In this document: in pieces, positions 27,393 to 39,400 of the stretch
How positions within the stretch are numbered: position 1 is the stretch's first letter
Layout of the letters: every line of letters begins with the position of its first letter
Assembly: GCA_014549065.1 (NCBI GenBank)
Contig: JACDOX010000085.1
Coordinates: 1,443,385 to 1,507,384, forward strand
Direction: 5' to 3'
Length of the DNA: 64,000 nt
From: Cardinalis cardinalis
Lineage: Eukaryota; Chordata; Aves; Passeriformes; Cardinalidae
The notes under the pieces: model-generated
The model's input: the letters and a program-made list of their open reading frames with translations, nothing else
Database searches by the model: none
What the model was told of the DNA's origin: nothing
Program-made: the position numbers and the translations under genes

Positions 27393-30300
27393 TGTGGCAT
27401 TCCCTGCTGTGCTGGCCAGAACTGCTGCCTGCAGGCTCCCTGGAACAATCCCACCCAGCACCATCAAACGGGGCTTGCAGGCACAGAGGAGCAGCTCCCC
27501 ACAGCCAGCAGCAGGGACAGCAACAGGGAGCACAAGGCTCTGCATGTGTAGNGAATGGGGTGAGAGAAAATAATAAAGCAGTTCAAGAGTGATCAGATTG
27601 GCTCTTGAAAAGCAAGGTCTACATGGCAAAGGCTGGAGTTTTTTTTCTCTTGGCTGGTGCTCTGGAGTGTAAAGAGTGAACTAATACAATGAAAACAAAC
27701 TTTTCAGGGTAAAAACTGCTGTTTTTGAGAGTTTATTGTAGACACCTCCAGGTTAACAAGTGCTAACTCAAATAATGTCCAAACTTTGTTATGTACATTC
27801 TCTTTTGTATATGTTCTTGGCTGTGTATAGACAGCTATTGATCAAATGTGCATTTCCTCTAATTNACAAGGAGTGAATGGTAAATGGCANTTAGATTATT
27901 TTGGATTATGTTGCAAATTCATTACAGATTGAGAAGTGTAGTTATAGCCTTAAGCTTGGGTGAACAGACATGTTGCTTAAATGGATGAGCTGAAACCAAA
28001 ATTATCTTACTGAAGGAATTTTGAAAGCTATTTAGATGTGATAACTAAAAATTTAAGATTAAATTCAAATCCACATAGTAATAATCTGGGAATTATTATC
28101 AATGCAGTTTTGTAGCATGGTTCCAGAGGTTTTTTCCCAACTTTTTTTTCTATTATAAAAATCAACAAAAAAAANTTAGTTCATAAATATTCAACACACT
28201 CAGTTCCCTTCTTGACTTTATCTTATGATAATAAAACTGGAATCAGAGCCAATATGTACATTTCAAGGAAATGTATAATCTAAAGCAGAGAACATAGAAA
28301 AAAGTACAAAAATCATTTATGATTGAAACTGTAGATTGAAGTTGGTGCAAGTCTTTCCCTGAGTAGCATCCTACAATTNCCTCATAATGTTGGGATTTGT
28401 ATTCATAAGCCTTTTAATGTATGCAGCCAACCTCTTACTCTTTATTGTGTAACCACTGCACTGATTCTGCTTGGGAAAGTTGGGATGACTGATTGAAAAA
28501 TTAGGAAGGAATTGATTTTACAGAATGTTAAATTTCTGATGAGAGCATTTTAACATCTAAAATAGAGTTTCAAACTTTTGCACAGCTAAAATGATAAAAA
28601 GTAATCTTTATAGCTGTGAATATATTAGTTTAATGCTTGCACCTGCATATGCAGACAGAACTGATCTACTTGGGATTNTACATTTTTGTCATTTTTGTTA
28701 CCAATCTATGACTTTTGAGACAAAATATGAGGGTGGGAGTTCAAGGATTTAGAGAGATGATTAAGCTCTAAGTCAACAGTTAAAACCATGTTATCTTGGC
28801 ATGAAAAAGACAAGTATAATTTGTGTGAGGGCAAACCAACAATGAAAGCAAAAGGTAGTTTTTGTTTGCCTTTTAGTGAGGTTATTCTTACCATATTAAA
28901 AAATGTGTCTCAGTCTATCCTTCTTCATTTTGATGAGCACAAATCTGGCAGAATGCTATCATAAAAAGGTTGTGTTGATGGTTTGGGTTTTTTTCAAAAC
29001 ATGATTCCTACTAGTTTGGCAGTGTTTTCTGTCCTAGTTTTTGACATCAAGAATCCCAGTGACTTGAAAGATAACAATGGACATGAAGCACTGATGATGG
29101 ATATTGCTGACAGTTGTGGTTAGTAGTGGGAATATTTGGCACTGGAAGTTATTCAACAAGGAAAATATTGTTATTTGGTGTGCCTGTCTGATGACAAAAT
29201 ACAATTTTAGCTATTAAATTCAGTAGTATATAACAGGAATAGCACCTCATTAATCAAATTTGTTAAGTAAAATTTAGATTGCAAAGCGAAAGTGAAATCA
29301 CAAGGAAAACACATCACTGGTTTTCAAAGACATTGAACTTTCCATTTTTTAGATGTTAAATATGTCCCTGCACCATCAGGCAACACCTCAAAGTACAACT
29401 CTTCACCCCCATGACAGCAGAATGAGTCTCATCCTTCAGATGTGTTATTGGAGTCTGCTGGTGTGTGACTCAAAGCTGCCATACAATAGTCTAGTACAGC
29501 AATGCTCTCTCCTGTCATACCAATACTTTTATTTTATTAAATAATCATTCTACCTTTTAACTGCNGTAGAAAATGCAAAAATATATTCTTAGTATTTTTT
29601 TATTACCATAATGTTAATTCTTGCACTAAAGGATAATGTCAGTGNCTGACTGTATTTCTCCCAAATACATTTTACACTGATGAATATGTTTATTAAGATA
29701 TGTCAAATGATTTCTCTGAATTAAAAGCTGAATTGAAGTAAATGATAGGATGCAAGGCAGTAATCCAATCTCATTGTTCTTATTGTACAATAAATGAAGA
29801 AAGATAGAGCAAAAACTTCACTGTGCAGCTCTAATGGAAATCCTTATATGCAGCAGAGCTTATGAAGACCTACCCAATACAACTCAAACCTAAAATTGCA
29901 CCCAGGATCCATAACAGTCTCATAGAGTTTGCAATAAAATCTAACAAAAAATATTCGAGACCAAAGTAGAGGCCTCCTGACCATATGGAATGACATTAAG
30001 TTCAGTTTGATTTGATTACAAAACCAATTCCTCAGTCCTGTTCATGCAAAATTTTACATTTACTATTGCTTTTGCTTTTCATTTTTTCATTTGCCAGATT
30101 AAGCAAACAGGATGATTCCAAAGGCATGGAATTAACTGTTTGGTAGGAGCAATGCCAGAGTTCTGACATAGTACACTTGGTGAAGACTGGTGTAGTTACA
30201 AATAGATAGATATTGTGTATGATGTATAGTTACATTTTCAAAATCATCCTGTTTTTTTTTTAAATTTAATTGATTAAATCTACCAAAAGTCAATGACAAA

Positions 30301-33300
30301 TGAGATAGTTCATTTGTTTTCCTTTTTTTTTTCCTAAACAATCCCAGAATCTCTCATTCTCAGGTTGTAATTAACTTCCTTGAAAATATTCATTGGGGTT
30401 TCAAGAAGTTTCAGAGCATCTTCTCATAAATCAGCATCAAGCATCTGAATTAAAATTTGAATGTAAATTAGAAATGTTTTATATTAATGATTGTGAGGCT
30501 AAACACAGATTCAGAACTGATTAAACATTACTGTCTTCCAGTGACTGAGTTGCAGAAGGAATGCATTTTCAGACTCTACATTTCCCATACATATGGAAAA
30601 TTTGGTTTCCAGCATGGAAATGCTCTGGATATCTGGAATGCATTGCAATAGCTGTAGTTATATTTCTAAAATTCTATCACTAATTTGCTAATGTTTTGAA
30701 GTTGTAGCCAGATTTCAGTTTAAGTCAGTACGTAGAAATTAATTTAAAGATTTAAAAAAGTCTCAAGATATCTGTGACAAAGCAGTTTGCAGCTTCTAAC
30801 CTCAAACAGAATTTATATTTAAATCTACAATATTTATTTGACATGGCTGGAGATAGTAGTGTGGGCCTTTACTTGGATGATTAGTGTGTAAAATGTATCA
30901 TTTAAATGTGGACTTTGTCCTCTTAGCTGTATATTATAGTCAGAATGCCATAAGCAGCTCCCTGCCAGGGTTCACTGAAAGCTAAACTTATGTTCAGCTC
31001 AGGAATTTAATCTAAATTATCAGATTCTTTTAGTGTTAAGGTGTTTTCTGTATAGACCACAGAAACCCCAGTAAAATGAGTTTTTGCACACTGGCAGTGC
31101 AGAATAAGGCTTTAAATGTAAGCAAGTTCCCAGTATTGCTGACTCCAGTCCCCTCTGTCACTGCAGACTCTTGTGCACCAAGGACACCCTCCAGTTAAGC
31201 TGGCCAGTTTATTCTCCCTCATTCTTCACTGTCTTGGAGCACTCCATCAGCAATACTTCTTCACTCCTTCTGTCAATCTGCTCAAACCATCTTTTTCTTG
31301 GCTGAAAACTTATTAGTGTTGTTCATCTTTCTAGTCCTAGAACATGGCCCTGTCTACACAGCTCAACTTCTGAGTCTCTTGTCCTTCTAAGTGAGCAGAT
31401 TACCAGCTAGTTAAAGTTTATGAAGAAAATAGTGCAATTCCTCTGGGACATGCACCCATGCACAAAGCCAGCTCTAAATAAGAATTTCACTGTAATCAAA
31501 CAACCCAGACACCAAAGAAGCCCAACAATGTTATTTGCTCATTCCTTTGCGTTTTGCAGCCCTCTGTCCAAACAAGAGGTTTGGTGGAGCTTCAAGGCCC
31601 CTGTGACCAGAAGCACAATGTTACAATAATGCTGCACATCCTCAACAACCACTTCTTCAAAATCATGCAATTAATTGTCCAACAGCCACTGTGTGAGCAA
31701 ATTAGTTCTCATGTTTGATAAGCTCCAAGCTTTACATATGGAACAACAGGACTTCTCTGTACTGAAGTTTCTTAGTAAACCTCNCTGCTTATTCCAATGA
31801 CCAACAGTAGGAATTACATTTAGGCAATGCAAGACAATGAATCATCTGATTTAAAAATGGTATGTATGTTAAACATAAAAATAATTAATTTGCCAAAGAC
31901 AACAAAAAAAAAAAAGATTATTCACTAGTGATGAAAGACTGAAAATATTCTTGTGAATTCTATTTTCACAGTGTCAAACCAGTGACAGTTCCTGCCACAG
32001 GAAAACACAGGCTGAGCTTCTATGTGCAGAAATGGGGAGAAGAACAGGGATATGCAATACAGAATTTTTATTGTAATGTACAAGGACTTCAAAAAATACC
32101 CTCCTATTTAAATGCCTACTGCCTCAACACAGAAAGAAAGAAAAAATAAAAGTTAACTTATCATAAGGCACCAGTTATAGAGATAGCATAGCTTTGTTTT
32201 CAACATTAGCATTTGTTGTTAGTCAGTATCCAGGACAACTGACAATCAAATGCAGCAGCAAACACAACGCTGAATATATTTTTTAAAAGGTCATTTTAAT
32301 CACATGTGCTGCAAATTTTTAGCTGGTATTAAAGNTGGCCATTTGAAACAGTGCAACATTTCCTTCTTTGAATCATGTGTTTAAAATCCACTTTTTAAAA
32401 TTCAAAATAAAGAAATAATTCATACATGTCAAACTAAATAAGAGCATTTTTCATCTTAAAAAGCTCCTTAATCGATAATTTGCTTTCTTTTAAAATCACC
32501 TTTATCGTGGGAGCCTGCATAAATTGTTTAAATTTACTAGTGCAAGGCTGGTTATTGTGAAATAGTAATAGAGCTTTTACTGATCATTAGGGAAAGTGAC
32601 TGTGAATTGCACCAACTGAAGGATTTTTCACTCTGCTATCACAGATCATGAATCAGAAATAATAGCAGTAATCACGTTTCAGAAATGAGGATGTAGCTAT
32701 GAAGCCTCCTAACTCCCACTCCATCAGTGTTATAATCCCAAGAAGTTAAATAAATCCCTTACTTCTAACACAATAAGTGGAAAAAGAAAGGAAAAAAAAA
32801 ACATGAAGAGAAAAGAATACCTTTAGTGCTGCTGCTTTAAGATCCCCCTAAAGTCAGAGATAAACATAACAAGTCAAATTCTACAGAAAGATTTGCTTTT
32901 GGTTTGATGTCTTTAACATAACTTTTNAATTTTATTTTATTTTATTTAACATCTCGTGTTAGAAAAATTGAATGCTACACTTTTTGATAAGTATGTGCTG
33001 CTTGTTTACAAAGCACCCCACATTCTAATGTGCATGAATGAAGGAGGTAACAGAACAGCAACCCTAAGGAAAGCACAGTACTGAAAGAAAATTAGGACAA
33101 CAACCACTAAAAACAAAATAGCTTTTACTAAANATCATCTAGGTTGTCTGGATTCACATGAGCAAAGATAAACCTGTGTTTTTTGGGAACCTCCAAAATG
33201 TCTGTTCTTTTCTGAATATCAAAAAAGAAGGGACAAGAAACTGAGTAAACNGCAAGACTCTGAAAAGAGCTTTTGGCCTTCCACTGGCCTGAGAGTTCTG

Positions 33301-34388
33301 GCAAATATCTGCAGGCATCAGAGAAAACCCTCTGGTAACAAAGAGCCCAGAAACAGAAGCACACTCATTTTCAGTGTCAGGGATCATGTGAAGTTTGTCA
33401 TTTTGACAAAAGAGCTTCCCTTCACAAAACACTTNCAGAACGTATTGGCAACATCAGCAAAATGTTTTCAAGAGGACAGAAAGAGCAAATGAACATTCAA
33501 ATTGGGACATTTTTAATAATGTTTGGCCTTCAATAGCTTGTCTGAAAGACACAGTATGGAAGGGATATGCAATGACTAAGAAATTCCTCCTGCCCAACTC
33601 ATATTTATGGATCCATGTGAAAAGTTTATCAGCCTCAAATATTTAAGTCTCATAATGAGAAGGCAGGTAGATAAAAAGTGGTAACTTAGAAAACTTTAAA
33701 AATGCAGATTTAACTTTATGATGCAATAATTTTACACAATTTAGTTTTCTGTGTGTAAGTAAAAACTATGAAAGCTGTGATTCAGTCTGGTTTATTTGCT
33801 TATTTAAAAGTACCCCAAAAAAGCCTGACACTTTTGCTAGTGACATTGGTAGTAGGTAATGCTTCACTACCAAAGTTTCTGTCTGTTATATCCACTCTTG
33901 TAGTGTTTTAGAACTTCACACTAATATNTTGACCTTGGAAAATTTTTCTTAATAATTTTCTCTTTATAGAAAGATTTTTTCCTGTGCCATAAATGCATAT
34001 TTTCAACAGATTTCAATCACTTGTGATGTTCTGGCTAATTCAAGTAGGTCATTTAATCATGTTTTACATCAGTTTATGAGAATAGAATGGCAACAAATAC
34101 AGAACAATCCACTTGCTATGAAGGAAATATATGAAATATTGGTTACAGGATGCCTTGAGTAATTTCACCACTTGAAGCTTTGCACTTAACAATCTAAAAT
34201 TATTGCCTTTATGCATAACATTGATTAAAGACTGAAACAATTACCATCAGAGCTGCTGGCTTCTGAGCTTTCCTTCTATAGCAGGAATGCCTGAGATGTG
34301 TAAGAAGCATTGTTGGGACTGCCCCTATACATGACCCAAAGGATTAGGACAGCTTCAAAGTAGCAGCAGTGCTTCTGTGTTGTAAATT

Positions 34389-34431
34389 GCAAGAGCTGTG
34401 CAAGAGCTGTGCAAGAGCTGTGCAAGAGCTG
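34389..34431. repeat. 11-bp tandem repeat, four copies
   Basis: Four consecutive copies of GCAAGAGCTGT, the last lacking its final T. The copies are identical, which suggests recent slippage. Confidence 0.97.
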
Positions 34432-36179
34432 CTTCACATAGAATTCTTCCCTCTGTGCCAGAGGGCCGTATTCTGTGTGAGACAGAGGTGCTGTGGATGT
34501 CTGGGGTCAGCATAAACCAACATCCCACTAAATGTGTGGTTTTTTCCTTCCTTGATGCAATACCTGTGTGTCTCTGAGCTGTGTTTATATGCAGGACTTC
34601 CTAGAAGCAGGGCTTAAATCTGAATTCAAATCTGAGAAACAATGAGTTTAAAGGCTTGCTGTGTTATGTTGTATATTGTGGTATNTACAAAGAGTTTTAA
34701 GCAAAATATCTCATTTTGATCATCACAAAAATCTAGATAAAATCAATGCAGCAAGAACCTCTTCACCTTCTGACTCCTTCATTAACTGNGGTTCTGAATA
34801 AACACTTCACATCTGAGACAAAATAATGGACCCAAAGTCCATTACTATTTNGTACCATTCCTGCAAACTTAGTCATGTGAAGGATCAGACATCAGCCAGT
34901 GATACACAGAGCAAAGAGATGCAGTGCACATTCCCATCCTCATTAACCCTTCACAAGGCCAGCTGCAGGGTGTCAGAGCACCTCTGACAGGGAGCAGCTC
35001 AGGTTCCCCTCCAGAAGTGGTGTTTTTACACAGGTAGGGAGTGTGGGTGTGCACTTCCCTCTCTGCACTGCACATCTGCACAGCCCCAGGGGGAAGCTGT
35101 TTGCTGGAGAGCAGGGCAGGCAGATGAGGTGTCACATGATGAGCTGTCACATCTCCCTTTANTCAAAGGCCCAGCTTTAATTCTCTCCCATTACTCTGCA
35201 GGCATGCAGNTAAGGAATGGCCATCAGCCTCTCCCACAAAGCAGGCACCAGGAGTGCAGGCACCACATGGAGCTGCTCTTTCTTCCATTGTCTTTACACC
35301 CTTCCACCAAAAAAAAGCACCAATAACTGCACAATGCAGCCCAAATAAAACTCCAAATATAANCAAACTTTCTTTCTATAGTTAAGGGAAAGATGAGTGC
35401 ACATACTTTGAATGTTTCAAAATGTAAATACCAATGCAGTAAAANTATATTTGCAGTAAAATGCACATCAACACTGATCTACAGCAGAGAATAAAGCCAC
35501 CCACTACCTACCAATCTAAACTTTCCTGAATAATACTTTTATATTTTATAAATATATTGAACTTGATTTAGTAAATATATCCATAATTTAAGTATATATA
35601 TACATATTTAAGATATCGCTGAATATAAGTTACATAAATAAGTATTCAAATTAAATTTTCAGTGGCATTGTTTATCACAAGAGGAATATGTATCTGTGCA
35701 TGAGAAAGATCTGTATTGTGCTCTAAAGTTGTCTACATCAGAACCACTTGAAATGTCACCATATCTCACCTGAAGCTCCAAGGTGCACTTNTTTCTTGCC
35801 TTCAGTAACATAAACNTGTAATAGCAGATACAGAACAAAAACATTATGTAAAAATTAAAGTAATAATCTTCTCATCTTTCCCTTGAGAAAATGAAAACCA
35901 CATACAACTTGATGCTATCCAGGGAAGTATTTAATTACTTTACTAGTGGATATGATCTAACAGCCTAATGAGACCACTTTGCTACTGGCTGTTACAGCCC
36001 TATGAAATGTATTGTTAAATTCAGCTGTAACCACAACAATTGGTATTTTCATGTAACAAAACACAGAATAAGGCAAAGGCTGATGAGCTGAGCAAAAACA
36101 ACAGGTAGAAGAAGACAAAGATACAAAACCAAGAAAACTAATTAAAACTAAATACAGTAACTGATTTTCCTATTCAAAA

Positions 36180-36185
36180 TTTATT
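36180..36185 (-). terminator. Possible intronic polyadenylation signal after SHISA9 exon 2
   Basis: AATAAA on the minus strand, about 100 bp beyond the stop that ends the read-through frame from exon 2 (36286). Hexamers are common by chance in AT-rich introns. Confidence 0.2.
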
Positions 36186-36371
36186 TATCTCACTGTTGCA
36201 CTAATCTGCACTAGGAAACTAATTTTTTTCTGATTCTGAGAAAATGAATATTTCTAATTTGCAAGAACCCATGTACTGTTGATCCTCATTTGACATTCAG
36301 CAATATTAGTTTCATAATGCTCTTTTCAGTGCCAGCATTCCAGCTATTGAGAAAGTTAAAATGCAACTTAC

Positions 36372-36499
36372 GTAGGTTATTTGGAGGAGGTCTCGTCTCC
36401 ATGTTTTCATAATGCTGCACGTGTACCACAATGTTTAGATCTCTTTCCATGTGATCTGTTGTACAAGGACCTTGAGGTCGCATAACATCGGCAAGAGCC
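36372..36499 (-). CDS. SHISA9: SHISA9 coding exon 2 (cytoplasmic segment)
   Basis: A 128-nt internal exon with a pyrimidine-rich acceptor (TTTGGCTTTCAG) and a consensus donor (C|GTAAGT). Its first G completes the Arg codon left open by exon 1 (AG|G), so the phase fits exactly. It encodes 42 further residues, starting ALADVMRPQG, with NIVVHVQHYENM in the middle and RPPPNNL at the end, leaving one base for the next exon. These motifs match my recollection of the SHISA9 cytoplasmic tail and not SHISA6 or SHISA7. The C-terminal PDZ-binding end known for the family is not in this exon. Reading past the donor gives 22 more codons before a stop at 36286. Confidence 0.93.
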
Positions 36500-39400
36500 C
36501 TGAAAGCCAAACAAAACCAGAATGAATCTGCAAAATCTGTAAGACATGAACAATATGTTCCAAGNTCTATTTCAGTTTGTGATGCAGTCGATCCTAATGT
36601 CTGCTGGAGAAACCAGCTCTCTTCACAGTAAATGCATTGTGAGACTTCACACCTAAGGCTCTTTTTAGGTTGTCTTACTGACAACCTGAAGTTGCTAGAA
36701 CTAAAACACAGAAACACATTAAGTTCTTTAGGAATCTTGGCTTTGGAGGAACATAATTTAAGCTCCTTGAGCTTGTAGAATTCTGCCACTGGATGTGCTC
36801 AGTAACATTTATTGCCATCTTGGTTAAGGCAAGCACCCAGCCCATGGCTACACCTTTCACAAACTGCTTGTTTTCACACTTAGATTACCAATTTCAAAGG
36901 AAATTCTCACACGTGCATTTGTAATTAGCACACTCAACACAGTGGTCTTCACAGTTTTCATTCAAAAATGTCACTCAAGTTGAAAAGTCACGTAACTTCC
37001 ATGTAGAAATCCAGTAAGCAGGGATTTAAGGATTTCTCATCCAGATGGGGAGATCAAAAAGGTCTTTTTCTAACTTCTGTGAGTATCCTAGTCTTTAACA
37101 TAGAGCAAAGCTTGCATAGGAACACTCCCTGCTCCTTTGAAGGCAGTTTGGAAACAGGATGAAAGCTTTGTGCTGGCACAGAGGGAGTAAGCAAAAGGCT
37201 CCTGAGTTAGGCCAGCCCAGGCTGGTGCTGCCTGTGGGCTGCCCTGCAGGGCTGCAGGCACTCAGACAGACAGACAGACAGAGCAGTCCTGCTCTGGGCA
37301 CTGTGTAAGGACCAGTTCCACTGCCCAGTGTCCTGCTGGTTGTAAGGGCATCCTTAGGCACACAGGTAAACANACACACACCTGGATCAGCCCTGTGGAG
37401 CCAGAGCTACTGACCAGGTTTGAAGCTCTGAAACTCCCAGCATGGCAACATCTAACTCTGTCTGTGAGTCTGTGCTATTTTGCCAGAGTTCCATAGGAGC
37501 AGGATTAGTCCTTACCTGTGTGCCAGAGCTACCTGCTGAACTACTGTGCACTAGGAAATAATTGGCCCACCTGCAGAAGCTGTTGCCTTAGGCAAAGGAA
37601 AGCTTTGTATGTGCAGTATGTGTTACCAGTGTCTTCAATGCAAATCTTTTCTATTCAGGTCAATGCATAATGGACCATTATTTACCTCCTTTTTGTTTTA
37701 TTGTTTTTAATTTTTACACCTCTTGAGCAATTTTTTAAGGGTGTGGACACATTTTCTGGGCACTATGCCCAGTTTAGTTTAATTTTCTACAAAATTATAT
37801 ACAGTGTCCCAGATACTGCATCAAGAAACACTGGCTTATAAACTAATATATAAATAAATGAAAAATAAGCACATTCCTTGGTGAAAGCCATGGCAAGTGC
37901 CATCTAGCTCCTCCAATGTCCACCCCACTTTCTCAATCAAGCAGCCCTACACTTTCAATTATTATTAAGTAAGTAGCTTCCTTTAAGTTACAGAGAGAAA
38001 TCCTGAGCTGGATCTTGCTTTCAGATTGCTGGAACATTGCTTGGGTACACAGCTGAACAATAGTGATGTTTTCTTGTGTTTATGACTAACATTATGTTAT
38101 TAAGATAGAGCTATGATCAACATGTTAGAGAATACTCTGTTGATCCTGGAAAAGGTCAGAAGACAGTAACCACATGATTAATGGTATCAGAGTAATGCTC
38201 CCATTTGAAGCAGTGCTTAGACTGCAGAAATAGCAGAGCTGGCCTACATAGCAGAATAATAAAAATTCAACAGAAGAGATCTCACAAAAACATGTAGAAA
38301 TGATGAAAAAGGAAAGCATTATATTGCAAAAACAATTTAAAATAAGTGGGGACCAAAACTATTAATATCTAGTCGATTTATGCAAATATCTCTCTATACA
38401 GAGGAAANTATTGACATCAATATTAATTCTAGTTCCAGAGGCAGGTGAACACATTTCTGGGAAGGGAAAGAAAAAGTAAATGAAAGTTCTAACTCCAGTG
38501 TGGGAGTTAAANCTATGAGATCTAAGTATTTCCCCACTTTGTGAGAGTGGATTTTCAGAAATCCTTTCCTCANTGCTCTTAGTCTGATGGTAAATATTGT
38601 TTGCTGTAGACTTTAAATAACACCATGTATGATGGCAGATGAACTACTGCCTGTCTATGAAAATGCTAAGTTTTCTACCAGTTCAGTGTAGCTTTTTTCA
38701 AATGGTTTTCAAGGAATTACCTGTCCAATTCCTTCTTCTGTATTAAGAAAAGATTAACTACTCACCATCAAGTTCTGGTTTTAATAACACAGCACCTATG
38801 CTGTGTTAGCCAAACTTGTACAGTCTTCTCAGGGCAGAATAGCTCCTATAACTGAGAGCATGGCCTTATTCTCCACTGATATCAGAGGGAGTTAAAAATG
38901 TGTAGCAGCTTCAGTACCACTGAAGTACAAAGGAAATGCTGTACCTGCATTTTGTTCTTTTAGGGATTTGCCCATATAATGAAACGGATAAAGGGAGGCT
39001 TGTTCCCCNGTGCATGACAAAATCCTTGAACAGATGTTTGCTTTGAAAAATTCCATATAGGCCAGGGGACTTTTAAAATACCTTCATGCATTTGTCTCAC
39101 CTAAATATAGTCATANGGATTTTATTCATTATCTGAAGAAATTGTTATAGTCAGTCCCATTGAAAAGTTAAGCTTTTCACAGAGGGTCTTTACCTACACC
39201 TATTTACCTACTGGATGATTTTTTTAAGGAAATGCAAAGTGCAAGATAATCTTCTAATCAGGAAGCAGTATCATTAAGACCTATGCAAAGATATTGACTG
39301 TAGTATTACAGAAGTGGAGAAGTGTTACCTGTATAGGAGTTCATGGCCAAGTATCACAAAACTTCAGCATTTCTCTTGCCATAAGATTTTTCTTTTTGGA

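Larger units (their letters stand above)
1..36371 (-). other. SHISA9: SHISA9 intron 2, partial (3' end not in window or not found)
   Basis: Everything left of the exon 2 donor at 36371 is assigned to intron 2, because no segment encoding the expected next part of the SHISA9 tail (H-A-T-Q-M-N-N type start) was recognised on the minus strand. The sequence is AT-rich and contains one CR1 fragment, an 899-base gap, small tandem repeats and palindromes listed separately, and moderately GC-rich patches at about 2030-2500, 6900-7200, 12630-13050, 25480-25850, 26390-27545 and 34920-35130. The open frames in these patches (up to 178 codons at 25437-25973, minus) have no recognisable domain. A short exon could have been missed by eye. 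Confidence 0.7.

Noticed and set aside
26400..27629. Frames of 347-409 codons
   Set aside because: They consist mainly of X from the N run; only a few real codons remain at each end.
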